Source: Bacillota bacterium (GTDB lineage: Bacteria; Bacillota; Clostridia; Clostridiales; Caloramatoraceae). Taken from it: DNA of 60,756 nucleotides. The DNA is taken from assembly GCA_023389275.1 (NCBI GenBank), contig JAEWEN010000042.1, positions 1-60,756 of the forward strand, in the 5' to 3' direction. The notes below the pieces were generated by a model, which saw only the letters and a program-made list of their open reading frames with translations, was not told the origin of the DNA and did no database searches. The translations under genes and the position numbers were made by a program. This document shows positions 42,050 through 50,320 of the stretch, one piece after another; position 1 is the first letter of the stretch; every line of letters begins with the position of its first letter.

Positions 42050-43198
42050 CTATCCTCCTACTGTTAAAATTAACTTTCCAGTTGATGTTATTATAGTAAT
42101 CATAATAAAAAACATAATAGCCATACTTAAAACACTAGAAAATATAACAGTTAATGATCCTCCTATACTTGTTAAGCAACCTGTTATTCTTTTATCAACT
42201 ATAGGTTCCATAACAGCAGCTACAAATTTATATATTAAAGATATTAATATTATTTTTAAAAGAGGAAATAAACATATAAACACCATAACTACAAGACCTA
42301 TAAGGCTTAAAGCGTCTTTTAAAACTATAGAATATCCTACAACTGTAGTTATAGCATCTGATAAGGATTTACCTACTAAAGGAACAAAATTATCTATAAA
42401 AAACTTTGTTGTTTTCAAAGTTACAGCATCTAAGTTAGCAGAAGTATTTGTTCTAATAGTTATAAGAGTTATAAATATTGTCATAATAAATCCTAGAGCC
42501 CAAAGACTTATTTGTTTTATTAAAGAAGCTAGTTTTTGAACCTTTGGTTCATCACTTAAACTGTTTACAATATTTAAAGCAACTACAAAAGCAGTTGATG
42601 GTATTACAAAATTTTTTATAACAGTTGTACCTATTGTTATAATAAGCATAACTATTGGATCTAAGGTTGCAGCTGATATAGCTTGTCCTGATGATGCTAT
42701 AAGCATTATAAGGGGAGGAATTAATATAGCTATAAACTCTAACATTTTATCAATTGCACTAGTTGCAATACCTACTACTAATATAAAGCTTTGTATTATT
42801 AAAAGTGTTATTGTTGCAAAACAAGCATAATGAGCTATTTTACCTATACCATTTTCGCTAAATGCATTTTGAATATTTTGAAGTATAGAACTCAAAATAC
42901 CAAGTATTAAAAGTTCCACTAATAATTTTGAATTTCCAACAACCTCTTTTAAAACAAACTTTCCAAGTGAAGCTAAACCTTCTTTTAAGGTAAGTCCAAC
43001 CGAACCTGTTTCTTTATAATTTTCTACAACATCTTTAATGTTAAAACTTGGTATGTAATTTTCACTTTCTTGAAGCTTTTTTGAAAAATCCTCTATTTGA
43101 TTTAAATCTATTGAAGGGTTTTCCTGAGCAAAAGCTATGTTATTTATGTTAAATATAAACAACACTAAAACAAATGTTATAAGTATTTTTTTCACCAT
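42050..43198 (-). CDS. spoIIIAE: Stage III sporulation protein AE
   Basis: 382 aa polytopic protein. It starts with a signal-like helix (ILITFVLVLFIFNINNIAFA) followed by about seven hydrophobic segments, e.g. GVEELIGLVV-like VVMVFICLFPLLKIILISLIYK. It is thought to form the export-gate-like core of the SpoIIIA complex in the outer forespore membrane. ATG with GGTGAT upstream. Five bases from spoIIIAF. Confidence 0.94.
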   Translation of the reverse strand: MVKKILITFVLVLFIFNINNIAFAQENPSIDLNQIEDFSKKLQESENYIPSFNIKDVVENYKETGSVGLTLKEGLASLGKFVLKEVVGNSKLLVELLILGILSSILQNIQNAFSENGIGKIAHYACFATITLLIIQSFILVVGIATSAIDKMLEFIAILIPPLIMLIASSGQAISAATLDPIVMLIITIGTTVIKNFVIPSTAFVVALNIVNSLSDEPKVQKLASLIKQISLWALGFIMTIFITLITIRTNTSANLDAVTLKTTKFFIDNFVPLVGKSLSDAITTVVGYSIVLKDALSLIGLVVMVFICLFPLLKIILISLIYKFVAAVMEPIVDKRITGCLTSIGGSLTVIFSSVLSMAIMFFIMITIITSTGKLILTVGG

Positions 43199-43207
43199 TT
43201 TATCACC

Positions 43208-43594
43208 TTATGGGATTATTTTTACTACTAAATCCATTACAGCCATAAGTATTGGTATTGCAAGAGAAACTATTATTATCTTTCCAGCAAATTCTATTTT
43301 AGATGCTATTGAAGATTGGCCTGCATCTTTACATATCTCTACTCCAAATGAAGCTAAATATGCAACACCTATTATTTTTAAAACTATATTTAAATAAACA
43401 ACATCTATGTTTATTTTTAAGGCAATTTCCTGTAGAGCTTGCATTACAACTGTAAGTCTAGTTATCATAAAAAGAAATATAATAACTCCAGTAACAAGAC
43501 TTAGTTGAAGTGCAATCTCTGGTTTTTGATCTTTTAAAAATACAACTAATATAGTTGAAACTATACCTATAATAACAACCTGAGTAATCTCCAT
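43208..43594 (-). CDS. spoIIIAD: Stage III sporulation protein AD
   Basis: 128 aa, four hydrophobic helices. VVIIGIVSTILVVFLKDQKPEIALQLSL and the GVAYLASFGVEICKDAGQSSIASKIEFAGK segment are hallmark SpoIIIAD sequence. It is a membrane subunit of the feeding-channel complex, related to FliQ/EscS-type proteins. ATG with GAAGGTGA upstream, 12 bases after spoIIIAC. Confidence 0.95.
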   Translation of the reverse strand: MEITQVVIIGIVSTILVVFLKDQKPEIALQLSLVTGVIIFLFMITRLTVVMQALQEIALKINIDVVYLNIVLKIIGVAYLASFGVEICKDAGQSSIASKIEFAGKIIIVSLAIPILMAVMDLVVKIIP

Positions 43595-43605
43595 TTAATC
43601 ACCTT

Positions 43606-43800
43606 CTAAAACTGAAACATAGACTTAACATCTGAAAACAGTTGTGTTATAAGTCCTAAAACAATTATTAAAACTGTTATAAGTCCTGCTATAGTTAGCA
43701 TAGATCCTTGCTCTCTTTTACCCATTCCACCTAACAGCATATCTAAAACTGCAACAACAACTCCTATAGTTGCTATTTTAAATATTAAAGTTACATCCAT
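43606..43800 (-). CDS. spoIIIAC: Stage III sporulation protein AC
   Basis: 64 aa, two membrane helices (LIFKIATIGVVVAVLDMLL and ITVLIIVLGLITQLF) around a conserved GKREQGSM loop. It is the smallest SpoIIIA subunit. Its full family length is present. ATG with AGGTGAAG upstream. Confidence 0.95.
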   Translation of the reverse strand: MDVTLIFKIATIGVVVAVLDMLLGGMGKREQGSMLTIAGLITVLIIVLGLITQLFSDVKSMFQF

Positions 43801-43813
43801 ATCTTCACCTCTT

Positions 43814-44332
43814 TTAAATAAGTATTATAACGATTAATATTCCACTACAAACCCCTAGGTATTTATACAGTTTCTCATTTTTTGAAACTTCAACTTCAGC
43901 TTTTTTTTCATATGTTTCAAACTTTTTCATCGTTATATTAAAATTTATTTTCTGTCCTTCCATGTCACTACTTTCCAATGACTTTAAAAAAGAAACTATT
44001 GTATCTATTTCTTCTTTTGAAAGTTTAATTTCTTTTTGAAATTCACTTAAAGTTTCTTTAAAGCCTTCAGTTATTCCATCTGTTTCTTTGTTTAAAAGCT
44101 TATTTGCAAAACAGCTAAAAAATTCTTTTATAGGAGATTTACTTTTTAAAGATACACATTCTAAAGCTTCACTTAAAGGCATTGAAGAGTAGACTATTTC
44201 TGACTCAAGCATAGTAAAGGCATATTGAAAATCTCTAATTTGCTGTAGCCTTTCAAAAAAGACTCTTGAATAATAAATTCCAATAAGACTTGTAGATCCT
44301 ATAACAAGTAAACTACCTATTAACTTTAGCAA
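43814..44332 (-). CDS. spoIIIAB: Stage III sporulation protein AB
   Basis: 172 aa, TTG start nine bases after AGGAGG. One N-terminal and one C-terminal hydrophobic helix enclose a helical cytoplasmic domain similar to GspF-like proteins (FERLQQIRDFQYAFTMLESEIVY, MPLSEAL). It is thought to couple the ATPase SpoIIIAA to the membrane complex. 14 bases after spoIIIAA. Confidence 0.94.
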   Translation of the reverse strand: MLKLIGSLLVIGSTSLIGIYYSRVFFERLQQIRDFQYAFTMLESEIVYSSMPLSEALECVSLKSKSPIKEFFSCFANKLLNKETDGITEGFKETLSEFQKEIKLSKEEIDTIVSFLKSLESSDMEGQKINFNITMKKFETYEKKAEVEVSKNEKLYKYLGVCSGILIVIILI

Positions 44333-44346
44333 CTTTAATATCCTCC

Positions 44347-45300
44347 TTATATACTTATAATTTTTTCTATTGTTCCTGGGCCTTTTTTTCTACTTAACAA
44401 AACCATTTTTTCAAAACAATTATTTTCAACAAGAGCCTTTATAGATGCCTTTTTATAAATCTCATCTATGTCTTTTCCATGTATAGTAGCTAAAACTTTT
44501 ACCCCTGAATTTATAGCATTTTCTATTGCAGAAACATCTTCTATACTTCCTATTTCATCTACAGCTATAATATCTGGAGACATAGACCTTAAAAGCATTA
44601 TCATACCTTGAGCTTTAGGACATGCATCTAAAACATCTGTTTTATCTCCAATATCTTTTTGTGGTATACCCATAAAACATCCAGCTATTTCTGACCTTTC
44701 ATCTACTATTCCAACTTTGTAGCTTTTTAAATTAATATTTAAATTACCATTACTTAAATTTCTAATCATATCTCTAAGAAGTGTTGTTTTCCCACATCCT
44801 GGAGGTGATATTATTAATGTATGTTTTATGTCATCTTCATATAACCTTTTAAGTAAACTTAAAGAACAATCTTTTACTTCTCTAGCTACTCTAATATTCA
44901 TTCCTGATAAATTTCTAACTGTTTTTATTTTATTTTCTTCATAAACTACTCTTCCTACAACCCCAACACGATGTCCACCTTTTAATGTAATAAATCCCTG
45001 TTTTATTTCTTCCTCAACAGCATATATAGAAAAATCAGTCATTAACTGAAGAGTTTTTTCTATGTCTTTTTTGTCAACTATAAAGTCTCCTTTTGCCATA
45101 GATGATATATTTCCATTTTTACTTAAGTAAAAATCTCTTCCTTTAACGCTTATTACTAAAGGTCTATTAACTCTTAATCTTATTTCTTCTAGTCCTAAAA
45201 TATCATTTTTATGTAGATTACTAAGTGTAGATGATATATTTTTAGGAAAAACCGATAATATCTCTCTATTAAATACTTCTAGAACCTTTTCATCCTTCAA
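44347..45300 (-). CDS. spoIIIAA: Stage III sporulation protein AA (secretion-type ATPase)
   Basis: 317 aa. Walker A ISPPGCGKTTLLRDMIR near residue 165 and Walker B PDIIAVDEIGSIEDVSAIE near residue 240, with VEEEIKQGFITLKGGHRVGVVG. It powers the SpoIIIA channel in the mother cell during engulfment. TTG start after GGAGGTGG. First gene of the eight-gene operon; a sigma-E promoter is expected upstream but I find no clear match. A terminator of the Cys-rich gene lies about 70 bp upstream. Confidence 0.96.
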   Translation of the reverse strand: MKDEKVLEVFNREILSVFPKNISSTLSNLHKNDILGLEEIRLRVNRPLVISVKGRDFYLSKNGNISSMAKGDFIVDKKDIEKTLQLMTDFSIYAVEEEIKQGFITLKGGHRVGVVGRVVYEENKIKTVRNLSGMNIRVAREVKDCSLSLLKRLYEDDIKHTLIISPPGCGKTTLLRDMIRNLSNGNLNINLKSYKVGIVDERSEIAGCFMGIPQKDIGDKTDVLDACPKAQGMIMLLRSMSPDIIAVDEIGSIEDVSAIENAINSGVKVLATIHGKDIDEIYKKASIKALVENNCFEKMVLLSRKKGPGTIEKIISI

Positions 45301-45367
45301 AACACCACCTCCATTTCTTAATATAATATTTATTACGTAAATTTGTTTTTTATGAATAAAAATAAAA

Positions 45368-45398
45368 AAAGAGTATCTAAAAATTTTAGATACTCTTT
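45368..45398 (-). terminator. Terminator of the Cys-rich CD1247-like gene
   Basis: Arms AAAGAGTATCTAA and TTAGATACTCTTT (45368-45380 with 45386-45398), followed by seven T residues on the minus-strand exit. It isolates the gene from spoIIIAA. Confidence 0.88.
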
Positions 45399-45417
45399 AA
45401 ATAAAGTATTTAATATT

Positions 45418-45864
45418 CTATTTTTCTTCCTCAGTGCAGCTACAATCACATGCACCACATGAAGATTCAAATGTAATTTCTTCATCACAATTTGGACAAA
45501 CAATTCCATCTTCATCTTCAAACATTCCTTCATCAAGGAAAATCTTGTCTCCACAGTTAGGACACTCTAAGTCTATGTATCCATTTTCATTATCACTGTC
45601 ACAATCGCAATCACATCCACAATCACAATCATCTTCGTAGTCATCAAAAACAACTTCTTCAAGCTCTAAAACAGCATCATCTATAGATTCTACATATGAG
45701 TCTAGTTCTTCATAGCTTTCAGTTATTTCTTGCATTTCTATAGTCATTTCTTCTAATAGCTCAACTATAGCATGTATAACCTTTCCCTCTTTAGTTTCAT
45801 GTGAAATTTCAAGTCCATCACAAAGCCCTTTTAAATATGACGCTTTTTTCATAAGATTTTCCAT
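45418..45864 (-). CDS. CD1247 N-terminal domain protein with Cys/Asp-rich linker and zinc ribbon
   Basis: 148 aa. Residues 1-75 are a helical domain (MKKASYLKGLCDGLEI, ELLEEMTIEMQEITESYEELDSYVES) shared by a clostridial family of unknown function. A run of alternating Cys and Asp follows, then two CPNC pairs forming a zinc ribbon (ECPNCGDKIF, VCPNCDEEI), and a CGACDCSC tail; 13 cysteines in all, 12 of them in the second half. It is very acidic. It sits between efp and spoIIIAA, as a conserved neighbour in clostridia. A role in transcription or translation is speculation. ATG with GGAGGTATT upstream. Confidence 0.8.
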   Translation of the reverse strand: MENLMKKASYLKGLCDGLEISHETKEGKVIHAIVELLEEMTIEMQEITESYEELDSYVESIDDAVLELEEVVFDDYEDDCDCGCDCDCDSDNENGYIDLECPNCGDKIFLDEGMFEDEDGIVCPNCDEEITFESSCGACDCSCTEEEK

Positions 45865-45887
45865 GTGAATACCTCCTTATTTAAAAA

Positions 45888-45913
45888 AATATTGACCTAA
45901 AAAGGTCAATATT
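45888..45913 (-). terminator. Terminator of efp
   Basis: An 11-bp perfect stem AATATTGACCT/AGGTCAATATT (45888-45898 with 45903-45913), loop AAAA, then T-rich on the minus strand (45882-45888). Confidence 0.8.
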
Positions 45914-45921
45914 ATATTTAA

Positions 45922-46479
45922 CTATACACGTGACATATAGTCGCCAGTTCTTGTGTCTATTCTTATTTTGTCACCTTGATTTATAAATATAGGAACGTTA
46001 AATATTGCTCCTGTTTCTACCTTAGCTGGTTTTGTAACGTTAGTTGCAGTATCTCCCTTAACTCCTGGCTCAGTTTCAACAACTTCAAGCTCAACAAAGT
46101 TAGGAGCTTCAACAGAGAATGCTTCTCCTTTGTAGAATTTTATAATAGCAAATTCATTTTCTTTGATGTATTTAATTGCATCTTCTACTTTTGCTTCTTC
46201 TATTGGAACTTGATCATATGTAGTCATGTCCATGAAGTAGTATAATTCTCCATCGTTATATAGATATTGCATCTCTTTTCTTTCAATTACTGCCTCTGGG
46301 AATTTTTCAGTTGGGTTAAAAGTTTTTTCTAAAACTGCACCTGTAATAACGTTTCTAGTTTTTGTTCTTACAAAAGCAGCTCCTTTTCCTGGTTTTACGT
46401 GCATAAAGTCGATTATTGTAAGTACTTGTCCATCCATCTCAAAAGTACTACCTTTTCTAAAATCTCCTGCTGTAATCAT
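45922..46479 (-). CDS. efp: Elongation factor P
   Basis: 185 aa, three beta-barrel domains. It rescues ribosomes stalled at polyproline. The tip loop KPGKGAAFVRTK carries the lysine modified in many species (about residue 32), and the C-terminal signature GDKIRIDTRTGDYMSRV is intact. It follows pepP, the Bacillus pepP-efp order, and precedes the Cys-rich gene. ATG with GGAGGGAG upstream. Confidence 0.97.
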   Translation of the reverse strand: MITAGDFRKGSTFEMDGQVLTIIDFMHVKPGKGAAFVRTKTRNVITGAVLEKTFNPTEKFPEAVIERKEMQYLYNDGELYYFMDMTTYDQVPIEEAKVEDAIKYIKENEFAIIKFYKGEAFSVEAPNFVELEVVETEPGVKGDTATNVTKPAKVETGAIFNVPIFINQGDKIRIDTRTGDYMSRV

Positions 46480-46536
46480 TGTAGTTCTCCCTCCATATAG
46501 TAATTATTAGCATATAGTTATAAAATTATACATATT

Positions 46537-47601
46537 TTATATCTCAATTAAAGATTTAGGCGAACTTGATAAAACCCTATAACCAGTTTCTGTAACAACT
46601 ATAAGATCTTCTATTCTAACTCCTCCAAAACCTTCAATATATATACCTGGCTCATCTGTTATTATCATGCCAGAGGCTAAGGTGTCGGTGCTTTTAGGAC
46701 TTAATCTTGGTGCTTCATGAATTTCAGCTCCAACACCATGACCTAATCCATGACCAAATTTATCTCCATATCCACCTTTTATTATTATGTCTCTAGCAAC
46801 CTTATCTAATTCAAAGCATTTTATCCCTGGTTTTATACTTTTTAGTGCTTCTTCATTTGCTTTAAGAACTAAATTATAAATTTCCTTTTGCTTTTCATTA
46901 GCTTTTCCAACTACTAAAGTTCTTGTCATATCAGAACAGTATCCTTTATATACACATCCAAAATCAATTGTTACAAAGTCCCCATTTTCTATTTTTTTAT
47001 TAGTAGCTACACCATGAGGTAATGATGACCTTGTTCCTGATGCAACTATTGTATCAAATGAAAGCTTTGATGCTCCTAATTTTTTCATGTACATTTCAAG
47101 TTCTAAAGCAACTTCTTTTTCAGTTACACCACATTTTATAAATGATAAAATGTGATTAAATGCATTATCTGCAATTTCTGCTGCTTTTGCAATAAGAGCT
47201 ATTTCATTTTCATCTTTAATAACCCTTAAATCTTCAATTATAGAATTTAATTTTAATATTTCTATATCTTTAAAACAATTTTTATATTGTTCATATAACT
47301 TAAGTGTAACGTAATTTTCTTCTATACCAACATTTTTTATATTATTTTCTTTTAATATATTATAAACAAATTCTTCAATACTTCCTTTGTATTCTAAAAC
47401 CTCAAAGTCTTTAACTTCATTTTTAGCTTGCTCTGTATATCTTGAGTCAGTTATAAAGTAAGCTTTATTTTGAGTTATTAAAGCGTAACTTTCATCTCCA
47501 GTAAATCCTGTTAAGTAGTTTCTGTTATAATCACTAATTATTATAGCAGCCTCTATCTTAGATTGTTTTAACTTTTGTCTAAAATTTTCAAGCCTTTTCA
47601 T
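46537..47601 (-). CDS. pepP: Xaa-Pro aminopeptidase (M24B)
   Basis: 354 aa. It removes N-terminal residues before proline. The creatinase-like N-domain is followed by the pita-bread domain with metal ligands in TIDFGCVYKGYCSDMTRT, GHGLGHGVGAEIHE, and TDEPGIYIEGFGGVRIED. The aroQ stop directly precedes its ATG (TAA ATG), so translation is coupled. YqhT equivalent of Bacillus, with aroQ and efp adjacent. Confidence 0.95.
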   Translation of the reverse strand: MKRLENFRQKLKQSKIEAAIIISDYNRNYLTGFTGDESYALITQNKAYFITDSRYTEQAKNEVKDFEVLEYKGSIEEFVYNILKENNIKNVGIEENYVTLKLYEQYKNCFKDIEILKLNSIIEDLRVIKDENEIALIAKAAEIADNAFNHILSFIKCGVTEKEVALELEMYMKKLGASKLSFDTIVASGTRSSLPHGVATNKKIENGDFVTIDFGCVYKGYCSDMTRTLVVGKANEKQKEIYNLVLKANEEALKSIKPGIKCFELDKVARDIIIKGGYGDKFGHGLGHGVGAEIHEAPRLSPKSTDTLASGMIITDEPGIYIEGFGGVRIEDLIVVTETGYRVLSSSPKSLIEI

Positions 47602-48036
47602 TTAGTTTCCTCCTAAAGCCAAAAGTGCTTTTATTCCAAGTATATAACTTTCAAATCCAAAACCACATATTTGACCAACACACGCAGGTGCAGTTACAGA
47701 AACTTTTCTAAACTCTTCTCTATTATGTATATTACTTAGATGAACCTCAACGATAGGTGTAGATAAAGACTTTAATGCATCATGTAGTGCTATACTATAA
47801 TGTGTATAAGCACCTGGATTAATAACTATTCCATCATATTTTCCATAAGCTTCTTGTAGAAAATTAATAAGCTCACCTTCAATATTACTTTGGAGAATAT
47901 TAACCTTTACATTTAGTTTTTCTGACTGAGAATTTATATATGAACATAAATCATCATAAGTTCCACTACCATATACGTTTTTCTCTCTAATTCCTAAAAA
48001 ATTAAGATTAGGACCATTTATAACCAAAATATTCAT
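47602..48036 (-). CDS. aroQ: 3-dehydroquinate dehydratase, type II
   Basis: 144 aa from the ATG at 48036 after GGAAGTGA; the upstream TTG at 48051 overlaps that site. It dehydrates 3-dehydroquinate in the shikimate pathway. INGPNLNFLGIREKNVYG and NPGAYTHYSIALHDAL with VEVHLSNIHNREEFR carry the catalytic Tyr and His of the type II enzyme. With AroK next to it and AroE 7 kb away it gives three shikimate enzymes. Confidence 0.97.
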   Translation of the reverse strand: MNILVINGPNLNFLGIREKNVYGSGTYDDLCSYINSQSEKLNVKVNILQSNIEGELINFLQEAYGKYDGIVINPGAYTHYSIALHDALKSLSTPIVEVHLSNIHNREEFRKVSVTAPACVGQICGFGFESYILGIKALLALGGN

Positions 48037-48116
48037 ACTTATCACTTCCAAAATAATATTTAATTATATTTATAGCACTTAGTATTTTAACAAATTTAAT
48101 TCAATAATGCAAATTA

Positions 48117-48629
48117 TTACTTATTTAAAATACTATATTTATTTACCTTATCTATAATTGTTTCAACTACTTTTTCAATATCAAAAACATTATCTATTTT
48201 TATATGACAAGCATCTTTATATAGGCTATATCTTTCATTATAAAGATTAATTAAAGCTTCCTTATTATTTTTTAAAAGTGGTCTTGTATTTATGTCTATA
48301 TCATTATATATATTGTCCAATGGTCTATCTATAAATACAACAATAAAATTTTCCTTTAATATATCTACATTTTGTTTTATTTTTACAATACCTCCACCTG
48401 TAGATAGTATTAATGCTTGGTTTATATTAGCTGTTTCTCTTAAACAGTTAGTTTCACATTTTCTAAATACATCTTCACCTTTTTCAAATAAAGAATCAAT
48501 ACTTTCTCCTTTTTCCTCTATATATTCATCTAAATCTATTAAATTAACTTTTGTTTTTTCACTTAACATTTTTCCAATTGTAGTTTTGCCACACCCTGGC
48601 ATACCTATAAGAGCAATTTTAACATTCAT
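48117..48629 (-). CDS. aroK: Shikimate kinase
   Basis: 170 aa. P-loop GMPGCGKTTIGKML (8-21), shikimate-binding DLDEYIEEK and LSTGGGIVK, and lid NTRPLLKNN. It phosphorylates shikimate with ATP. It lies directly after the pilus genes (51 bp gap) and before aroQ. ATG with AAGGATAGG upstream. Confidence 0.96.
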   Translation of the reverse strand: MNVKIALIGMPGCGKTTIGKMLSEKTKVNLIDLDEYIEEKGESIDSLFEKGEDVFRKCETNCLRETANINQALILSTGGGIVKIKQNVDILKENFIVVFIDRPLDNIYNDIDINTRPLLKNNKEALINLYNERYSLYKDACHIKIDNVFDIEKVVETIIDKVNKYSILNK

Positions 48630-48680
48630 ATAAATACCTATCCTTAAAATATATATTATATTTTTAGTATCTAGTTTTTT

Positions 48681-49097
48681 CTAAGTATTGTCAATATTAC
48701 TTTCTATATTTTCCTTGTATACAATATAGCTATAGGTTTTTTTATGATAAAATTTTTTATATTCACTACTTGAAGTTATGTTTACATTTATTTCTTCTAA
48801 GGATTCTTTTATAGTAATTGTAACTTTCGTATTTTTTTCTTTATTTGGAAAAGTATCTATAAAAATATTGTTATCTATCATATTTATATAATAATTTTTA
48901 CTTTCTAGTTTTTCTTTTGATATGCTTATTCCATGTTTAATTCCTATATCACAAAGGTATCTAGCTTTGTCTTTACATATATAACTATTAATTATTTTAT
49001 TAGATGACTTTATCTCACCTAATATATTTATACTTAAAATTATTAAACACATAAATATAGGAAGTATATAAACTAGGGCAAATCCTTGTTTCTTAAT
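48681..49097 (-). CDS. Minor prepilin-like protein (PilX/ComGG-type), probable AUU start
   Basis: 138 aa if translation starts at ATT 49097, five bases after AGAGGTGA and overlapping the upstream stop. The first ATG (49052) would give only 123 aa and cut through the membrane helix. The longer frame begins IKKQG|FALVYILPIFMCLII, a clear prepilin peptidase site (basic, Gly, hydrophobic helix), with Tyr instead of Glu at +5 as in GspK/PilX-type minor pilins. The rest is a hydrophilic beta-rich domain. Last gene of the pilus locus. The ATT start is inferred from RBS, prepilin motif and absence of other starts. Confidence 0.65.
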   Translation of the reverse strand: MKKQGFALVYILPIFMCLIILSINILGEIKSSNKIINSYICKDKARYLCDIGIKHGISISKEKLESKNYYINMIDNNIFIDTFPNKEKNTKVTITIKESLEEINVNITSSSEYKKFYHKKTYSYIVYKENIESNIDNT

Positions 49098-49500
49098 TTA
49101 AATCACCTCTTTTAACTATACTTATAGCAGTATCCTCTTCTCCGTATATTGTTATTTTATAAATATCTTCCCCTACACTTTCTATTGAAACCTTTATTAT
49201 ATTAGGTGATATTTGCTGCGATGATGTTTTATATCTTAAAATATTGTTTTTTACATAAAGCTCATTTCCATCTATATAAATTTTCCCTGAATTTATATTT
49301 ATTTCATTAGCTTCTTTTACTTTATTAACAACAAATTCCTGAGATATTTTTAAATTAGTTAACATAACGCTTTTATTACTTATATTATTTAAAGCTTTTT
49401 TTGATTCAATATAAAATTTTACACTTCCTATAATAACTATTGACACTATAAAAAGTGCTACTAAATTTTCTACTATTGTGTATCCTTTTTTAGTTTTCAT
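49093..49500 (-). CDS. Type IV prepilin-like protein (ComGF position)
   Basis: 135 aa. Class III prepilin signal KTKKG|YTIVENLVALFIVS with Glu at +5. The body is a small soluble domain (ANEININSGKIYIDGNELYV). It ends two residues before the ATT start of the next gene. Assignment as minor pilin is from the signal and helix; partner identity is unknown. Confidence 0.85.
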   Translation of the reverse strand: MKTKKGYTIVENLVALFIVSIVIIGSVKFYIESKKALNNISNKSVMLTNLKISQEFVVNKVKEANEININSGKIYIDGNELYVKNNILRYKTSSQQISPNIIKVSIESVGEDIYKITIYGEEDTAISIVKRGDLN

Positions 49501-49883
49501 TATTTTGCTACCACTAAATTTATATCATTAAAAGATCTTTCATTTGACTTTATTTTAATTTTTATAGCTTCAATATTATCAATAAATATTATTTCAGTAT
49601 ATAAAGTAAATCTCCCACTTGTATAAGAAGGTACATTATTTTTTATATAGTTTTCAAAGTCTAAAAAACTATCTAGTTCTATTCCTTCTTTAATATCTAA
49701 ATTTAAATCTTCTTTTTTATATATTTCACCTACATTTTTTACAATATCAAAAGCTAAAGAATTTAATTTTACAGAATTTAAGTTTCTATTAGAATCTACT
49801 ATTATTTTAGTTATACTTGCTGTTAATATAATAACAACTACACTTGATACTATAGATTCAACATATACCATTCCTTTTTTCAT
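49500..49883 (-). CDS. Type IV prepilin-like protein (ComGE position)
   Basis: 127 aa. Signal MKKG|MVYVESIVSSVVVII with Glu at +5, then an extended amphipathic helix (IVDSNRNLNSVKLNSLAFDIVK) and a compact domain. Start and stop overlap both neighbours by single bases (ATGA/TAATG type), so it is translationally coupled. Confidence 0.85.
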   Translation of the reverse strand: MKKGMVYVESIVSSVVVIILTASITKIIVDSNRNLNSVKLNSLAFDIVKNVGEIYKKEDLNLDIKEGIELDSFLDFENYIKNNVPSYTSGRFTLYTEIIFIDNIEAIKIKIKSNERSFNDINLVVAK

Positions 49884-50320
49884 TAATTAACCCTCATTAT
49901 TCTTGTATATCCTATTGTAAGGGTTATTTTCACCTCCTGATTATTATTTTTTAATTTTAAAGTAAGTGCACCATGGTTTAATGTTCCATCTGATTTGAAA
50001 ACTATAATTCCTTTTGGAATATCTGAACTTATATCCATATAATACCCTTTAGGTAAAAAATACTCTCTAAACACCTTATTATCTATAGAAAAACTCAAGC
50101 CATTTCTTTCATTATTCATCTCTAAGTTAACATTTGTATTTTTAGAAATAGCTAAACTTTTACCATACTTTAATTCGTATATTAAGCTATTTGCTACAAA
50201 ATCAATATTGCTTTTCTTTGGAAGCTTTAAATATATTAAAGTAATTATTATACATATAATAAACAAAGAGGAGATTACTTCAACATAAGTAATCCCCCTT
50301 TTTCTGCTAAATAGCTCCAT
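49883..50320 (-). CDS. Type IV prepilin-like protein (GspH/ComGD type)
   Basis: 145 aa. Signal SRKRG|ITYVEVISSLFIIC with Glu at +5. The C-terminal part (YELKYGKSLAISKNTNVNLEM, FKSDGTLNHGALTLKL) has GspH/FimT-like features. It overlaps the pilD end by 14 bp and has no strong RBS of its own, so coupling to pilD is probable. Confidence 0.85.
   Translation of the reverse strand: MELFSRKRGITYVEVISSLFIICIIITLIYLKLPKKSNIDFVANSLIYELKYGKSLAISKNTNVNLEMNNERNGLSFSIDNKVFREYFLPKGYYMDISSDIPKGIIVFKSDGTLNHGALTLKLKNNNQEVKITLTIGYTRIMRVN

Noticed and set aside
44347..45420. Clear sigma-E promoter of spoIIIAA
   Set aside because: Expected from biology, but the region shows only weak -35 (TTCATAAA) and -10 candidates, so it is not listed.
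45333..45554. Possible 73-aa protein overlapping the Cys-rich gene
   Set aside because: It lies in another frame of the same strand, its C-terminal part runs through the terminator hairpin, and the overlapping frame has clear domains and a strong RBS.
45595..45645. Short tandem DNA repeat resembling a CRISPR or satellite
   Set aside because: The repeated CACAATC-like units simply encode the alternating Cys-Asp stretch of the Cys-rich protein.
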